Of a stretch of 64,000 nt of DNA, positions 8,649 to 17,798 are shown piece after piece (the first letter of the stretch is position 1; the number at the start of each line of letters is the position of its first letter). The notes under the pieces are model-generated. The model ran no database searches. It saw nothing but the letters and a program-made list of their open reading frames with translations, and was not told the origin of the DNA. Location: NCBI GenBank assembly GCA_964602985.1, contig CAZRTJ010000002.1, positions 1-64,000 of the forward strand. The letters run 5' to 3'. Position numbers and translations under genes: made by a program. Source of the DNA: CAYZJB01 sp964602985 (GTDB taxonomy: Bacteria > CLD3 > SB21).

Positions 8649-9748
8649 GTACGCGCCGGAAGCCGAACAATGAAGGAAGCGCCATGGGAGTAGTGACGAC
8701 CCGGTGAAGCTGCTTCGATCGTGCCACGATGGGCTTCGACCACGAGTCGACAAAAAGTCAGACCCAGTCCGGTACCCAAATTATGCTGAGACTTGGTCGC
8801 GCCGGCCTGGCCGAATTTCTCAAATATCGTCTGCCGGTCCTCGGGTGCGATATCCGTGCCCTGATTGGACACAACTACTTCCACATGCCCGTCGGACAGT
8901 TCCGCCGAGTCCAGTCGAATGGCGGTACCTTTCTCCGCAAATTTGATGGCATTGCTCAGGAGATTAGAAACAACCCGGCTCATCAGAATGCGGTCGACCT
9001 CGGCAAAAACTTCTGTCGCCGACGCAGCGACTTCCACGGTAAGTCCGTGATGCATGGCCAGTGGGCGCAGTCGTGTGACTGTTTCCTGGAGCAATTCGAC
9101 CAGGTTGGTGTCCTCGCGATGGAGTTCCATCTTATGGGCTTCCAATTTTCCGAGGTCCAAGAGATTGTTGATCAGCAGGAGCGCTTGTTCCACGTCGGCG
9201 AACGCAAACTGCAACAACTCCGAGCACTGGGCGTCGTCTGACTTCATTCGGTCGCTCAGTGTCTCCAGCGACATTCGAATAGATGTCAGCGGAGTCCGCA
9301 GGTCATGCACAATCATCCGGGTGAGGTCGTCCTTCAGTTGTTCCAGTTTTCCGATTTCATCATTGAGGCTCTTGGTTTGCAGCAGGGCTTTCATGCGCGC
9401 AGCCAGCACCACTGCGTCAAACGGACGGGTCAGAAAGTCGTCGGCGCCAGCCTCGATCCCGCGGACGTTGTCCTCGGTTTTGTCAAGCGCGGTAATGATA
9501 ATCACGGGGATCGTGCGCGTGACCGGCGAGGACTTGAGCCGCCGGCACACCTCGAATCCATCCATCTCAGGCATCATCACGTCCAGCAAGATCAGGTCCG
9601 GCTTCGTCTTGCTGACGATGGCGAGCGCTTCCTTCCCATCTCCTGCGTGCACGACCCTGTGTCCGAGCGGATCGATAAAGCTCTCCATCATCATGCGATT
9701 CAACTCACTGTCGTCGACAACGAGAATGATACGTGGCGCTTCATTCAC
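8645..9748 (-). CDS. Response regulator-histidine kinase (receiver first, then HisKA-HATPase)
   Basis: 367 aa, soluble. Residues ~5-125 are a receiver (LVVDDSE acidic pocket, phospho-acceptor Asp in LILLDVMMPEMDG, LTRPF near strand 5). A short coiled linker leads to a HisKA domain with the phospho-His in IVHDLRTPL and a HATPase domain with NLLSNAIKF, a weakened DxGxG box (VSNQGTD) and GTGLGL. Such receiver-first kinases take phosphate from another kinase or sense internally. Start: the GTG at 9748 has AGAAGGAG 8 nt upstream and overlaps the amidase gene end by 8 nt. No partner regulator is adjacent. Confidence 0.9.
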   Translation of the reverse strand: MNEAPRIILVVDDSELNRMMMESFIDPLGHRVVHAGDGKEALAIVSKTKPDLILLDVMMPEMDGFEVCRRLKSSPVTRTIPVIIITALDKTEDNVRGIEAGADDFLTRPFDAVVLAARMKALLQTKSLNDEIGKLEQLKDDLTRMIVHDLRTPLTSIRMSLETLSDRMKSDDAQCSELLQFAFADVEQALLLINNLLDLGKLEAHKMELHREDTNLVELLQETVTRLRPLAMHHGLTVEVAASATEVFAEVDRILMSRVVSNLLSNAIKFAEKGTAIRLDSAELSDGHVEVVVSNQGTDIAPEDRQTIFEKFGQAGATKSQHNLGTGLGLTFCRLVVEAHRGTIEAASPGRHYSHGASFIVRLPART

Positions 9749-11531
9749 GGTAGGCACTCCTTCTGACAAAGTTCTTGATTCCATCCTTGATGGAGCGGGC
9801 GATTTGGCGGCGGAATTTTTCGTCTCGAACGAGCCGTTCCTGCTCGGGTAACGTGAGGAAAGCACATTCCACCAGAACAGCATGGAGAGCCGGATTCCGA
9901 CAGACCGCAATGTTGCCGGCAAATATTCCAAAATCCGGCAATTTCGTTTTGTGGATGAGTTCTTTTTGAATTTCTTCCGCCAACATGCGGCTGTGCATGT
10001 GATAGTAAATCACGGACGGTCCGAAATTCTGTCCGTACGGGTTGACGCCATCGGGTGGCGCGTTGTGATGGATGCTCACAAAGAGATCGGCGCCCGATTC
10101 GTCTGCAATCCGAACCCGATCGTAGAGGCCCAGCTGACGCACGCTGTCGGTTCGTGTCATGGTTACGATGGCGCCCGCGTTGCGAAGCTCTTCGGCCAGT
10201 GCGCGTGCGACCCAGAGATTGGCTTCGTGCTCCTGTGTGCCATACGATCCGGTCGCGCCGATATCGGGAGAATGACCCGGGTCGACGCAGATGCGTACTC
10301 CTTTGAGTCCGGACTCACGCGGTGCATGTCGCAGGGTCCATAGCAGACCGAGACTGTCGTGCCGCACGCGATACCCCCAGACCGGATCGTAGTTCAGTAC
10401 GACGCGAACCGCAAACACGTCATCTTCCGGCTGGGACCAGGACACGGATCGGATGCGCCGGTCTTCATTCTCAAAGCGAATCCAATCGACATCCGCAATT
10501 CCTCCAAACAACCGCAATTCAAACGTCCGCGGATCGATCTGCGCAACGTGATACGGGAGGGAAGAGGCGGCAAAGAGTCGAAGGGAAGTCTCGCGCCCGG
10601 TCGAACGCACACGGATGACAGGAATGCTCGAAAGAACGGATGGAGTCAATGCGGGTGTCGTCTGCGATTCGGGAAGCCAGGCCGAGTGTCGCTCGGACAA
10701 CTGCAGTCGCAGCGTCGATCCGATTCGGCCTGACACCGCACAGAGTGTGCCCGCCGGAAGGAAATAATAATAGGACCTTCCCGGCGCAACCATTGCATTG
10801 TTGACGTCGCCTGTCAGTCGCACATAGTCGGGATGTTCGGAGCCGGTGATCGTTCCGGGCGCGGTCCACTGGATCGTGTCCCGTTCGTGAATCATAAAAT
10901 ATCGGATCCGGGCGCGTCGCCATTGCGAAGAAATCGTGACGGAAGAAGAATAGATCCCGGCTGTCGGTATCCGCCGCGGTCGAACTTCGAAGCCAAAAGC
11001 GGCGTTTCCGATATCGGATGGGATTGCCGGCTCCTTCTCGATCATGGCCGCAGGTCCCAGGAGAACGCGACCCAGTGAGTCCACCACAGAAAAAAATACG
11101 CCCTGTCCGGACAGGGTCCGGCAGGCCAGCGGAATTTGATCGCCACCGCGAAGGATCATTCGCTGGGACGGGAGGCCATAGGCGGGATCAAAACTCAACG
11201 CCGTCCATTCGGTCCGTGGAAGGGGAACGAAAATCTTCTGCAGTACTGTATCGCGAGACTCACCCACGACCCGAACGGCTCGGAGGAGAAGCGAAGAATC
11301 ACAGCCCGCTTTGGCGACATCTAAAGGGATGTAGCCGGCAAATCCACCATCGATGTCCAGACGGATTTCGTGATCCTCGATATAAAGTCGACCGGGCATC
11401 TGGATGCGTCCGATGACGAGGATCGAATCCAGCGTGGAAACAAGCATGTTGCGCCGTGGATACACCCACGTAATGGACTCTTGGCCAAAAAGTGGCATGA
11501 CTCCGATCAGTACGAGCAAGAGGGGTCTCAT
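9741..11531 (-). CDS. N-acetylmuramoyl-L-alanine amidase (Amidase_3) with a large N-terminal beta region
   Basis: 596 aa. A signal peptide (residues 1-16) is followed by ~390 residues of mostly beta sequence, then an Amidase_3 domain from ~408. The zinc ligands are His420 (VDPGHS), Glu434 and His488 (SIHHN), with catalytic Glu555 (LVECAFLT). The enzyme cleaves the bond between muramic acid and the stem peptide in the periplasm. The N-terminal region may be AMIN-like and target the septum or cell wall; I cannot name it with certainty. The ATG overlaps the stop of the TPR gene (TGATG). Confidence 0.92.
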   Translation of the reverse strand: MRPLLLVLIGVMPLFGQESITWVYPRRNMLVSTLDSILVIGRIQMPGRLYIEDHEIRLDIDGGFAGYIPLDVAKAGCDSSLLLRAVRVVGESRDTVLQKIFVPLPRTEWTALSFDPAYGLPSQRMILRGGDQIPLACRTLSGQGVFFSVVDSLGRVLLGPAAMIEKEPAIPSDIGNAAFGFEVRPRRIPTAGIYSSSVTISSQWRRARIRYFMIHERDTIQWTAPGTITGSEHPDYVRLTGDVNNAMVAPGRSYYYFLPAGTLCAVSGRIGSTLRLQLSERHSAWLPESQTTPALTPSVLSSIPVIRVRSTGRETSLRLFAASSLPYHVAQIDPRTFELRLFGGIADVDWIRFENEDRRIRSVSWSQPEDDVFAVRVVLNYDPVWGYRVRHDSLGLLWTLRHAPRESGLKGVRICVDPGHSPDIGATGSYGTQEHEANLWVARALAEELRNAGAIVTMTRTDSVRQLGLYDRVRIADESGADLFVSIHHNAPPDGVNPYGQNFGPSVIYYHMHSRMLAEEIQKELIHKTKLPDFGIFAGNIAVCRNPALHAVLVECAFLTLPEQERLVRDEKFRRQIARSIKDGIKNFVRRSAYRE

Positions 11532-12046
11532 CAGTTGCAGCGAAGCATGAGAGAACGAATACGCGCAACGGCTTCCCGTGCGGTTTGATACGTCGGCTGA
11601 AGGGACAGCGCCGAATGGTAATGGGCCAGAGCCTCGTCCCAGGATCCCTTGGCCTCACAGACTCGACCGAGATTGAAATGAGGATAATGGCGCGCATCGT
11701 AGCGGGGAGCCTCGAGCGCCTTTTTCAACCAAGGCACCGCTTCCGCTGGTTTCTTCAGGGTGATCAAATACGCCCCGATATCGTTGTACGGATTGCCAAA
11801 GGAGGGATCCACCCGGATGGCGGTCTCGCATTCGGCGATCGCACGTTTCAAATCGCCCATGGCACTGTACACCCAACCACGAAACGTATGCGCCTCTGCG
11901 GTAGGGAAGGCTTCAATTGATTTCTGGTACCACTCCAGAGCGCGAGGATAGTCGCCTTGGGTCTGGAGCCGATAGGCCTCTTGAAAATACGTTTCAGCTT
12001 TTTGCAAGGCCTCGTTGGTGTGATTCTGAAACGTCTCTTCGAACAT
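11531..12046 (-). CDS. TPR repeat protein
   Basis: 171 aa, about four TPR units (for example YPRALEWYQKSIEAFP, LKRAIAECETAIRVDP, WDEALAHYHSALSLQP). No signal peptide, so probably cytoplasmic. AAGGAGG lies 10 nt before the ATG. It is the second gene of the operon, between the two amidase-type genes. A scaffolding role is inferred only from the fold. Confidence 0.85.
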   Translation of the reverse strand: MFEETFQNHTNEALQKAETYFQEAYRLQTQGDYPRALEWYQKSIEAFPTAEAHTFRGWVYSAMGDLKRAIAECETAIRVDPSFGNPYNDIGAYLITLKKPAEAVPWLKKALEAPRYDARHYPHFNLGRVCEAKGSWDEALAHYHSALSLQPTYQTAREAVARIRSLMLRCN

Positions 12047-12061
12047 GGAGGCGCGACCTCC

Positions 12062-12625
12062 TTACGGGTGATGTTGTGCCTGGAGGTGTCGGAGAATGCC
12101 TTTGGCCAAACCGATTCCCACGTTGCGGTGGACGGCGGGGTCGTTCATTTTGTCTTTGATATCGTCTTTGAGTCCGACCTCGATCAAGGCGGCGAGCGCG
12201 GACGTGTGTACGATCGCGTTGAGTTCGGGATGTTTGTCGCGCTGTTCGTTGTACACGCCGTGGTAGTACATATCGATGTGATCGTGGATCGCCTTGGTTA
12301 CCGTGATGGCCAGTCCTTTGCACTTCTCGCTATTGTGCTTGCGGGTGCTGCGGTAAAAACCGCGCAAGCCGACGCCCGCCGATTCGCGGTAGAAATTGAT
12401 GTGGAGAGATATCAAGAGATCCGACGGAGTCATTTCCTCGATTTGAAGTTCTGCGTTGCGCGTCTCGATGATCTCGATCCGGCGTTCCTCCATTTCCTTT
12501 TGTGATTTCAGGAAGTCGATGCAGTTCTTGACTGCCTCGATGCTTTCTGTGGATCCGACGATCTCATTTCCAAAAACGTCCTTGCCGCTCTTGAATCCGG
12601 TTCCCGCTTCCACATACAGTCTCAT
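12062..12625 (-). CDS. Divergent Amidase_3-like protein lacking the first zinc histidine
   Basis: 187 aa, no signal peptide. The fold order matches Amidase_3: an N-terminal strand LYVEAGTGFKSG, Glu27 in the position of the second ligand, SLHINF with His75, and ALIEVG with Glu149 as the catalytic Glu. The expected histidine in the GHG motif is Thr9. This either weakens metal binding or marks a changed activity. It is the first gene after a good sigma70-like promoter, and AAGGAG lies 8 nt before the ATG. It could be a cytoplasmic relative of the amidase two genes downstream. Family membership is a reading from motifs only. Confidence 0.72.
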   Translation of the reverse strand: MRLYVEAGTGFKSGKDVFGNEIVGSTESIEAVKNCIDFLKSQKEMEERRIEIIETRNAELQIEEMTPSDLLISLHINFYRESAGVGLRGFYRSTRKHNSEKCKGLAITVTKAIHDHIDMYYHGVYNEQRDKHPELNAIVHTSALAALIEVGLKDDIKDKMNDPAVHRNVGIGLAKGILRHLQAQHHP

Positions 12626-12652
12626 ACGCGACGCTCCTTTGCTTGCGCGAAA

Positions 12653-12681
12653 AAATTAGCAAGCGACCCGCTGAATAGCAA
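12653..12681 (-). promoter_or_regulatory. Sigma70-like promoter of the ten-gene minus-strand operon
   Basis: On the minus strand TTGCTA (12676-12681) and TAATTT (12653-12658) are separated by 17 nt. Transcription would start near 12646, about 20 nt before the ATG at 12625. Confidence 0.6.
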
Positions 12682-12748
12682 GTTAAAACCCGGCCAGAAT
12701 TTACAGGCATGTCAGCTGGCGAAACTTCCTCAGGCCATCCTGCGTATC

Positions 12749-12782
12749 CATTCCGCGAAGCGTGCGGACGTCGCGCGGAATG
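12749..12782. repeat. Inverted repeat between the divergent amidase operon and rpsU
   Basis: CATTCCGCG (12749-12757) and CGCGGAATG (12774-12782) form a 9-bp perfect inverted repeat with a 16-nt GC-rich loop. There is no T tract on either side, so it is not a simple terminator. It lies in a 246-nt divergent gap and could be an operator or part of an RNA leader for rpsU. No convincing rpsU promoter was found nearby. Confidence 0.45.
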
Positions 12783-12871
12783 CGATTCCCCCGATTATGT
12801 AATTTCGGCTGACGGGTTGGGAATATAGATTCAGGTTGATGGTTATACAGTATTAATCACGAGAGGTGAGC

Positions 12872-13054
12872 ATGTTGGTCACAATCGTCAGAAAGAATGA
12901 ACCCTTTGAAAAAGCGGTTCGGCGTTTTGAGACAGAGTGTCGCAAGGCGCGGATCATTCAGAAATTTATGGAGAAGACGAGTTATATCAGTCCCAGCGAG
13001 CGCAAGCATATGAAACGGCGTCGGCGCCATCCGGGACGATCCGAATCCCAGTAA
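12872..13054 (+). CDS. rpsU: 30S ribosomal protein S21
   Basis: 60 aa, rich in Lys and Arg, with the S21 pattern of [15 protein letters not shown] and the basic C-terminal [10 protein letters not shown]21 binds the small subunit near the 16S rRNA 3' end and affects start-site selection. The ATG at 12872 is preferred over the GTG at 12866 because AGAGG lies 5 nt before it. A strong terminator follows, so it is probably monocistronic. Confidence 0.95.
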   Translation: MLVTIVRKNEPFEKAVRRFETECRKARIIQKFMEKTSYISPSERKHMKRRRRHPGRSESQ

Positions 13055-13069
13055 CGATTTTCACTCCGT

Positions 13070-13101
13070 GAGCCGGCTTGCGAGCCGGCTTTTCTGTTTT
13101 T
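13070..13101 (+). terminator. Rho-independent terminator after rpsU
   Basis: GCCGGCT (13072-13078) pairs with AGCCGGC (13083-13089) around a TGCG loop, followed by TTTTCTGTTTTT. Confidence 0.85.
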
Positions 13102-13148
13102 CCCCCGCTTTCGTTGTCTTTCAACGCCTCATTGTGTATCATTTCCTC

Positions 13149-15500
13149 ATGCCGTATCGATGGGTCTTCTGCCTGTGTGTGCTGATTCCGCTTTTGAAGG
13201 TATCCGCGCAATCGCGCAGGGTGCGGGGTGAGCGCAGTGTCGTGTTTGTGTCTGCCGACGGGCGAGGCCAGTACCGAACCATTCAGGAGGCGATTGACCA
13301 CGTCGACACGGACACGTGGATTCGGATCCGTCCGGGTGTGTACCGCGAGCGCTTGCGCCTTCGCAGTTTTGTGAATTTGCAGGGGGAGGGTCCTGCCGCC
13401 ACGATCCTGGTGGCCGAGCCGGGCGGGCCCATCGTCGAGGGATACAATATTGCTGCGTGCCGCCTCACCGGAATGACGATTCAGTTTGAGGATTCGGCTT
13501 CAGAGCCGGCCGTCCTGCTTCGTTTTGGGACGTTGATTGTCGAGAATTGTGTGATTCGAAACGGGAGTGTCGGCATCGACGCGTCGTCGTACAGTACCGT
13601 TAGGTTGCGGCAATCGTGGTTGACGGACCACTCGAGGATCGGTGTGCGATTGAATCGCCGCTCAGAAGGATACTTGTCGGACAGCCGCATCGATCGTGGC
13701 GGTGGGGACGGAATCGTAGTGGAAGACGCCTCCGGTTGCAATGTGGATCGTTTGGTGATTCGCGACCATGCAGGTGCGGGCATGGTGTTTCGCAGGCAAT
13801 CGGTCGGGAATCTGATGGGAAATATACTATCTCGAAATGCGGGAGGGGTGCGGCTGGAGTCCGGTTCGACGCCCGTGGTACGCAACAACACATTTTACTT
13901 CAACTCAGAATATGCAGTTCGATCAGAGGGGAGTCGTCAGGTGGCCCTCGTGAATAATTTGTTTGTGGGGCATCCGGTTGCCGTCACTGTACATGGTTCC
14001 GAAGATGTCCGCCTGACCCATAACGGTTTCTGGAACAACCTGCGATCGGTCGAGGGTGTGGACATGGCCGGCAACAACCGGACGGCAGAGCCCTCGTTTC
14101 GAGACCCCGAACGCTTTGATTTCCGGCTGGACTCATCGTCCGTGTATGTGCAGTCGGGAGAAGGAAAGCTGAACGTAGGGGCCGATTTTGATTATGAAAA
14201 GAGCGCGATGCGCCAGCGGCTGGATTATTTGCGCAACCAGGTGACCAAAGACCTTGTCCGAGGCAATTGGTATCTGGCCTATCAGGGTGCGCAGGAAATG
14301 GTCGAGATCGACTCGTCCAGTTCTGAGGCGCGGTCGTTGTACCAGCAGGCCTCGTCGAAATTGGCGGAGTCGTATGCCGTACAGGCTCGCGAAGAATATG
14401 AGCGGGGCAATCTCAATCTCGCATCCAACACACTCAAGATTGCGGAGAAATACGACAGCCGGAACACAGACGTGCAGAGCCTCCGAGAGCAGATCGACTC
14501 CGCATCGAGTACACAGCAGATGTACTTCTTTCTGATTGTCGGAGGCCTGGTTGCGGGTACCTTTGGACTTGGATTTTGGGCGCGCAAATGGATTCAACTC
14601 AAAGACGCACGTCGCCAGGCCAGTTGGTGGTTGGAGGATGCCGTGGAGACGGTAGAGAGCATGCGGGCGACTGATTGTGAGTCTTTCGATCCGGAAGGAT
14701 TTTCTTCCGCGTTGCAACAATTGGAACAGGCCAGGAACTCGTTTGAATCGCGCGCATTTGACAAGACCGAACACCATTGCGCTGAGACCGTCCGTTTTGC
14801 CAACCGAGCGAAAGAAGCCGCCGAGCGATACCATCGACTCAAACGGGATGCTATTTTCGAGGTAGGCCAGGCGGAGACCGAATTTATCAGATTCCGCGAG
14901 TCCGGAATGGCCGGTCGATTTTACTCGGAAGTCGACAATATCCAATTTTATCTGGAGAAGGCACGGCAAGCATTGGTGAGCAAGCACTATGCCGAGGCCA
15001 AAGAGATTGCAACAGATGTTCAGTCGTCTCTGCAAAGCCTGGCTCAGGCTCACGAACAGGAACGCGATCGTGAAGTGATGCAGCTGATCCAGATGACGGA
15101 GGCCCTCATCATTGATGCATTGGCCAGCAACACCAGCGCCGATATCATTTCTGCCGTGATTGATTTCAAGTCGGACCTCGAAGTGATCCACACGGGGTAC
15201 GGGAACGGTCAGCTCACGGCGCAGGAGACGCGAGAGCAAGTGACCCGAATCAAGGAATTCGTGGAAGAGGCCATGAAGATCGGCGATCCCGGAGGATCGG
15301 TTCGCAAACGGACGTACTACGAGATTCTTGGCATCAAGGAGGATGCCACGCTGGAACAGATCAAAGGCGTGTATCGCAAACTGAGCATGATCTACCACCC
15401 CGACGTCAACCAGGATCTGGGAATTGCCGGCGACGAGCGCTTTCGCGAAATCAAGGAAGCGTACGAAGCGCTCATACTGGAAAAGAGCGGGGAAGCATGA
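13149..15500 (+). CDS. Secreted beta-helix / transmembrane / cytoplasmic J-domain protein
   Basis: 783 aa. Residues 1-20 are a signal peptide. Residues ~35-350 start with a pectin-esterase-like [17 protein letters not shown] segment and continue as parallel beta-helix repeats (NosD/PbH1 type, e.g. [24 protein letters not shown]). Residues ~370-455 are helical and TPR-like. One TM helix runs from ~458 to 480, then ~240 residues of helical coiled-coil-like sequence lead to a J-domain (~718-780) with an intact HPD (residues 750-752). The J-domain should therefore face the cytoplasm and stimulate DnaK, while the beta-helix faces the periplasm. Function unknown. The start at 13149 gives the signal peptide; the stop overlaps the next kinase gene (ATGA). 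Confidence 0.88.
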   Translation: MPYRWVFCLCVLIPLLKVSAQSRRVRGERSVVFVSADGRGQYRTIQEAIDHVDTDTWIRIRPGVYRERLRLRSFVNLQGEGPAATILVAEPGGPIVEGYNIAACRLTGMTIQFEDSASEPAVLLRFGTLIVENCVIRNGSVGIDASSYSTVRLRQSWLTDHSRIGVRLNRRSEGYLSDSRIDRGGGDGIVVEDASGCNVDRLVIRDHAGAGMVFRRQSVGNLMGNILSRNAGGVRLESGSTPVVRNNTFYFNSEYAVRSEGSRQVALVNNLFVGHPVAVTVHGSEDVRLTHNGFWNNLRSVEGVDMAGNNRTAEPSFRDPERFDFRLDSSSVYVQSGEGKLNVGADFDYEKSAMRQRLDYLRNQVTKDLVRGNWYLAYQGAQEMVEIDSSSSEARSLYQQASSKLAESYAVQAREEYERGNLNLASNTLKIAEKYDSRNTDVQSLREQIDSASSTQQMYFFLIVGGLVAGTFGLGFWARKWIQLKDARRQASWWLEDAVETVESMRATDCESFDPEGFSSALQQLEQARNSFESRAFDKTEHHCAETVRFANRAKEAAERYHRLKRDAIFEVGQAETEFIRFRESGMAGRFYSEVDNIQFYLEKARQALVSKHYAEAKEIATDVQSSLQSLAQAHEQERDREVMQLIQMTEALIIDALASNTSADIISAVIDFKSDLEVIHTGYGNGQLTAQETREQVTRIKEFVEEAMKIGDPGGSVRKRTYYEILGIKEDATLEQIKGVYRKLSMIYHPDVNQDLGIAGDERFREIKEAYEALILEKSGEA

Positions 15501-16567
15501 CGCGTCTGATCGCATCGCTTCGAATCTTCTGGGTGCTGGTTGTTCTCTGTCTGGCACAAGCCGGGTGGTGGATCTATTTTCAAGTCCATGAAGCGCGAGT
15601 CTCCCGAGATCAGCGGGTGCAGGCGTTGGAGGTGCGACGACAACTCGCGGAATCCCTGCTGCATGACGTGCGCGCCATTGACCGAGCCGCGTGGTTGAGT
15701 CAGGAGTTCCCGGACTTGCAACAGGCGGGCGATGGACGGATCGCCATTCGTGAAGAGTCGCTTCGTGCCGTGGAAGACGAGTCTTCCGGACGGGTTGTCA
15801 TGTTTCTGTCGGAAGGGGGATTCTTCGTCCTTCTGATCGTCAGTGGCATGTGGGTGATTTATTCTGCATTGCGAAGGGAAGCTGAATTGCAGGCGCGTCA
15901 GAATAATTTTATCCTGAGCGTGACGCATGAATTCAAGTCGCCCCTGGCGTCCCTGAAACTGTATCTCCAGACCATGCAGAGTCGAACCGTATCTCCGGAA
16001 AGGCAACAGGGTTTTCTGGAGAACGGGCTGGCCGACATTGATCGTCTCCAAACCCTGATTGACAATGTGTTGGCGGCATCGCGCATTGACCAAAAGAGCA
16101 CCTGGAAGATGGAACCCATCAATCTGAGCGAGATCGCCATCAACACATTGAAGAAGCCTCTTTATGTGCAGTCGGCCGACCGACTGAAAACCGACATTGA
16201 CGAAGCGTGTTGGTTGTTGGGAGATTCCGTGGCGCTCTATTCCGTGTTGGATAACCTCGTGGAAAACGCGTTGAAATATTCGAAGGATCAAGTGATCGTG
16301 AGCGTATCGAAGAATCACGAATGGGTTGAGCTCCGGGTTGCCGATCAGGGGCCGGGTATTCCGCCGAAATTTCGACGACTCATTTTTGAGAAATTTTATC
16401 GGGTGGGAGAGGAGATGACAAGGGAAACTCGAGGAACGGGTTTGGGTTTGTATCTGGTCGATCAGATCACGCGTGCGTTGGGCGGGAACATTCGCGTGGA
16501 AAGCCAATCGGGCGGCAGGGGTACGGCCTTCGCCATTCAATTTCCACTCTGGAGGGTCCAGCCGTGA
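15497..16567 (+). CDS. Membrane sensor histidine kinase
   Basis: 356 aa. Two TM helices (~10-30 and ~105-125) enclose a ~75-residue periplasmic domain with no recognised sensor fold. HisKA follows with phospho-acceptor His144 in [10 protein letters not shown], then HATPase with [17 protein letters not shown] and GTGLGLYLV. Its ATG overlaps the stop of the J-domain gene and its stop overlaps the response regulator start, so all three are probably made together. The periplasmic loop or the neighbouring beta-helix may be the signal input; that is inference. Confidence 0.93.
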   Translation: MTRLIASLRIFWVLVVLCLAQAGWWIYFQVHEARVSRDQRVQALEVRRQLAESLLHDVRAIDRAAWLSQEFPDLQQAGDGRIAIREESLRAVEDESSGRVVMFLSEGGFFVLLIVSGMWVIYSALRREAELQARQNNFILSVTHEFKSPLASLKLYLQTMQSRTVSPERQQGFLENGLADIDRLQTLIDNVLAASRIDQKSTWKMEPINLSEIAINTLKKPLYVQSADRLKTDIDEACWLLGDSVALYSVLDNLVENALKYSKDQVIVSVSKNHEWVELRVADQGPGIPPKFRRLIFEKFYRVGEEMTRETRGTGLGLYLVDQITRALGGNIRVESQSGGRGTAFAIQFPLWRVQP

Positions 16568-17238
16568 AGCCTCGGATTCTCCTGGTTGAGGACGAGGCGC
16601 ACATTGCCGAGTCGATCGTGTTCAACCTGGAAGAAACATATGATGTAACGTGGGCGCCCGATGGCGAACGGGCGCTGGAGAAATTTCACCAAGGGTCTTT
16701 TGATCTAGTGATTCTGGACGTGATGTTGCCGGGCATCGACGGATACGACGTCTGCAGACAGATTCGAGAGTCAGGGAAGTCGCCCATGATCCTGATGTTG
16801 ACGGCGAAGAATGAAGAGGCAGATCGCGTCCTGGGTCTGAGAATCGGCGCCGATGACTACCTGGGCAAGCCGTTCAACCTGGACGAGTTCCTGCTGCGGG
16901 TTCAATCCCTGTTGCGCCGCATCGTTCGTTTGGAAAAGACGTTTTCTTTTGGCGATGTGATCATCGATTTTGAAAATTACGAAGCCGTTCGGGGCGGGAA
17001 AACGCAGACGCTCACGAAAACCGAGTGTCTGCTGATGAAGCTGTTGATCGATCGTCAGGATCAGGTCGTCACGCGGGAAGAAATGCTCGCCAAAGTCTGG
17101 GGGTACGAACACTTCCCCAGTACCCGCACGGTCGACAACTTCGTCTCCAGGTTGCGAACGTACTTCGAACCGGATCCCCGGGAACCCCGGTACATCTTGT
17201 CCATTCGCGGCGTGGGGTACAAATTCACCACGAAATAA
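16564..17238 (+). CDS. OmpR/PhoB-family response regulator
   Basis: 224 aa. Receiver domain with acidic pair VEDE at residues 9-12, phospho-acceptor Asp52 (LDVMLPG) and Lys102 (GKPF). The C-terminal winged helix (~130-224) has the LTKTE, NFVSRLR and IRGVGYKF signatures of the Trans_reg_C family, so it binds DNA. The GTG start overlaps the kinase stop (GTGA). It is the cognate partner of the kinase. Confidence 0.95.
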   Translation: MKPRILLVEDEAHIAESIVFNLEETYDVTWAPDGERALEKFHQGSFDLVILDVMLPGIDGYDVCRQIRESGKSPMILMLTAKNEEADRVLGLRIGADDYLGKPFNLDEFLLRVQSLLRRIVRLEKTFSFGDVIIDFENYEAVRGGKTQTLTKTECLLMKLLIDRQDQVVTREEMLAKVWGYEHFPSTRTVDNFVSRLRTYFEPDPREPRYILSIRGVGYKFTTK

Positions 17239-17259
17239 CGGCGGGCCTCCAAAAAACTG

Positions 17260-17288
17260 TTGAGACTCTGGAGGAAGTGCTCTACTTT
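17260..17288 (+). promoter_or_regulatory. Sigma70-like promoter of the small secreted protein
   Basis: TTGAGA (17260-17265), 17-nt spacer, TACTTT (17283-17288). It begins 22 nt after the regulator stop and ends 27 nt before the next ATG, so the secreted protein can be expressed apart from the kinase operon. Confidence 0.6.
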
Positions 17289-17315
17289 AGGGCGTACGGG
17301 ACAAAGGAGTCTAGT

Positions 17316-17759
17316 ATGAAATCCATTGGTTGTGCGATGTGGCTATGTGTGATGGCCGGTTCGGCCCTTGCTCAGGATACGTATGACATTTCGGTTGGGT
17401 CGAATACCATTACCATCGTCGGGAGCAAACGCGGAACGGAAGGGTATTACAAAGAAATCGTGATGAACAGTACGATCCCGCTCCGGATTCTATTCAAGAA
17501 GAATGACAAGACCGATTCGGAACTGTACGCCAAAGAAGTCAAGATTTTCTACAAGCGCAACGAGCAGGGACAGGAAGTGAGCGATGTAGGATTGGACGGC
17601 AAATTCTACTGGTCCTGTCGCGTGGTGTATTTCGTTACGGCCAATGTGCAGGAAGATCACATCAAGTACAACGGTCAGCGTGTCAATCTGGATAAGATAT
17701 TCTATCTCGATCAGGGAGGCATTCCCTTCACGATTTCGCGTTTTGTCGCGGCCAACTAG
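17316..17759 (+). CDS. Small secreted protein of unknown function
   Basis: 147 aa with a clear signal peptide cleaved near Ala-Leu-Ala-Gln (residues 17-20). The mature ~128 residues are mostly beta-strand-like and slightly basic, with no Cys pair and no known motif that I recognise. AAAGGAG lies 6 nt before the ATG. Its position just after the two-component pair, with its own promoter, makes it a candidate target or ligand of that system. A longer in-frame reading upstream overlaps the regulator and lacks support. Confidence 0.75.
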   Translation: MKSIGCAMWLCVMAGSALAQDTYDISVGSNTITIVGSKRGTEGYYKEIVMNSTIPLRILFKKNDKTDSELYAKEVKIFYKRNEQGQEVSDVGLDGKFYWSCRVVYFVTANVQEDHIKYNGQRVNLDKIFYLDQGGIPFTISRFVAAN

Positions 17760-17798
17760 CCGGTCAGGGTTTTCCCGTCTTTTTCGCGGTGAACGGCC

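Noticed and set aside
14133..15557. Long open frame (474 codons) antisense to the J-domain protein gene
   Set aside because: It lies wholly opposite a gene with clear domains; its translation has no family motifs. It is explained by the codon bias of the real gene.
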